53,477 nt of DNA, from NCBI RefSeq assembly GCF_024606225.1, contig NZ_JAGRPU010000038.1, positions 1 to 53,477 of the forward strand. Direction: 5' to 3'. The notes beneath the pieces were generated by a model. The model saw only the letters and a list, made by a program, of their open reading frames with translations. It did not search any database and had not been told where the DNA came from. The translations under genes and the position numbers were made by a program. Below, one piece after another: positions 53,027 through 53,477 of this stretch. Position 1 is the stretch's first letter. Every line of letters begins with the position of its first letter. The DNA comes from Endozoicomonas sp. ISHI1 (lineage in GTDB: Bacteria > Pseudomonadota > Gammaproteobacteria > Pseudomonadales > Endozoicomonadaceae).

Positions 53027-53152
53027 AATTTCAGAAAGCAGGTTTGATACCTGAAACATTGGAAAATATTGGTTTTTGCTCGAATTGATGAAAGCTGGCT
53101 CAGTGATTCAGTTCCGAGAGTAGAACCAGTCATAAGCTATCAAATCCAGTGT

Positions 53153-53190
53153 GTTGACATCCTCTCGCCCCTGAAGGAGCGAGATTCCCG
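53153..53190 (-). mobile_element. right-end hairpin of an IS200/IS605 element
   Basis: TTGACATCCTCTCGCCCCTGA followed by AGGAGCGAGATTCCC forms an imperfect hairpin (CTCGCCCC / GGAGCGAG). It strongly resembles the TTGACATCCTC...GAGGATTCC ends of IS605-type elements. It lies just beyond the TnpB stop codon, where the right end and the 3' scaffold of the omega RNA are expected. The element runs off the right edge. Confidence 0.65.
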
Positions 53191-53241
53191 TTAGTCACCT
53201 AACAGGCTTCCTGTTTCAACACGCCTTCCCTAGATGGTTGC

Positions 53242-53477
53242 TTACGCAGCCATCCCCGCTCCAGTCGCTCCACAGGCCAACCCCGCCAGCCCGGCGGTTT
53301 TAATATTAATGGCTGCATTAATGTCCCTGTCGTGATGGGTTTCGCACTCTGGGCACTCCCATTCACGAATAGACAACGGCAGACTTTCATGAACAAACCC
53401 GCAACCGGAGCAACGCTTGGAGCTTGGAAAGAATTGGTCGATCTCAACAACTTGTCTTTCTGCCCACTCCGCCTTGT
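53242..53477 (-). CDS. tnpB: TnpB (IS200/IS605 OrfB), C-terminal part, cut by window edge
   Basis: This is the C-terminal 77 residues of a TnpB, the RNA-guided nuclease encoded by IS605-type elements. The zinc ribbon reads KRCSGCGFVHESLPLSIREW then CPECETHHDRDINAAINI, with four cysteines and the last RuvC aspartate in HDRDINAA. The tail GLAGLACGATGAGMAA precedes a TAA. A neighbouring frame (53199-53450) is only a shadow. The N-terminal part lies beyond the right edge, so integrity cannot be judged. Confidence 0.88.
   Translation of the reverse strand, partial: KAEWAERQVVEIDQFFPSSKRCSGCGFVHESLPLSIREWECPECETHHDRDINAAINIKTAGLAGLACGATGAGMAA

Noticed and set aside
53199-53450. 83-residue frame near the right edge
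   Set aside because: It overlaps the TnpB zinc-ribbon frame (53242-53477), which carries the recognisable cysteines and DRDINAA motif.

Overview
The window looks like the chromosomal origin region of a marine gammaproteobacterium, most likely Endozoicomonas or a close relative in the Oceanospirillales. This is inferred from the Pseudomonas-type gene order (atpIBEFHAGDC; parB-parA-rsmG-mnmG; mnmE-yidC-yidD-rnpA-rpmH; dnaA-dnaN-recF-gyrB) together with large secreted or eukaryote-like proteins inserted around it. No species-specific marker was checked.

Layout. Positions 1-165 hold the leader and promoter of a leftward rRNA operon that lies off the left edge. Positions 0.46-5.87 kb hold three tandem paralogues of a cysteine-rich secreted or membrane-anchored protein. 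Positions 6.3-8.7 kb encode a secreted OTU-type cysteine protease. Positions 8.8-16.2 kb are the complete leftward ATP synthase operon, followed by a LysR regulator. Positions 17.4-18.9 kb are a decayed region with one small basic ORF, diverged repeats and a transposase remnant. Positions 18.98-23.9 kb are parB, parA, rsmG and mnmG, all leftward. A DnaA-box cluster (23.96-24.52 kb) follows.

From 24.7 to about 39.45 kb the usual mnmG-mnmE neighbourhood is interrupted by a block of rightward genes and inserted material. It contains an AT-rich calpain-like protease with an EF-hand; an iron(III) ABC transporter (fbpA, fbpB, fbpC) split by a 6.7 kb insert; and a DUF1499 protein, a fatty-acid-hydroxylase/sterol-desaturase family protein and a MarC protein. 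The insert holds two near-duplicate genes, each appearing to fuse a Bacillus Tgl-like transglutaminase domain to a AAA+ ATPase, plus a YefM-YoeB toxin-antitoxin pair. Copies of the fbpA 3' end and shrunken copies of the fbpB 5' end beside each inserted gene record how it grew.

From 39.46 kb the conserved core resumes: mnmE, yidC, yidD, rnpA and rpmH (leftward), a second DnaA-box cluster (43.98-44.30 kb), then dnaA, dnaN, recF and gyrB (rightward). Two perfect parS sites lie inside recF and pair with parA/parB upstream. gmhA (rightward) converges on plsC and gmhB (leftward). The right edge cuts a TnpB gene of an IS200/IS605 element, whose right-end hairpin is visible.

The most notable content is the set of putative host-interaction enzymes placed among the replication and segregation genes: the OTU protease, the calpain-like protease, the Tgl/AAA+ fusions and the cysteine-rich secreted triplet.
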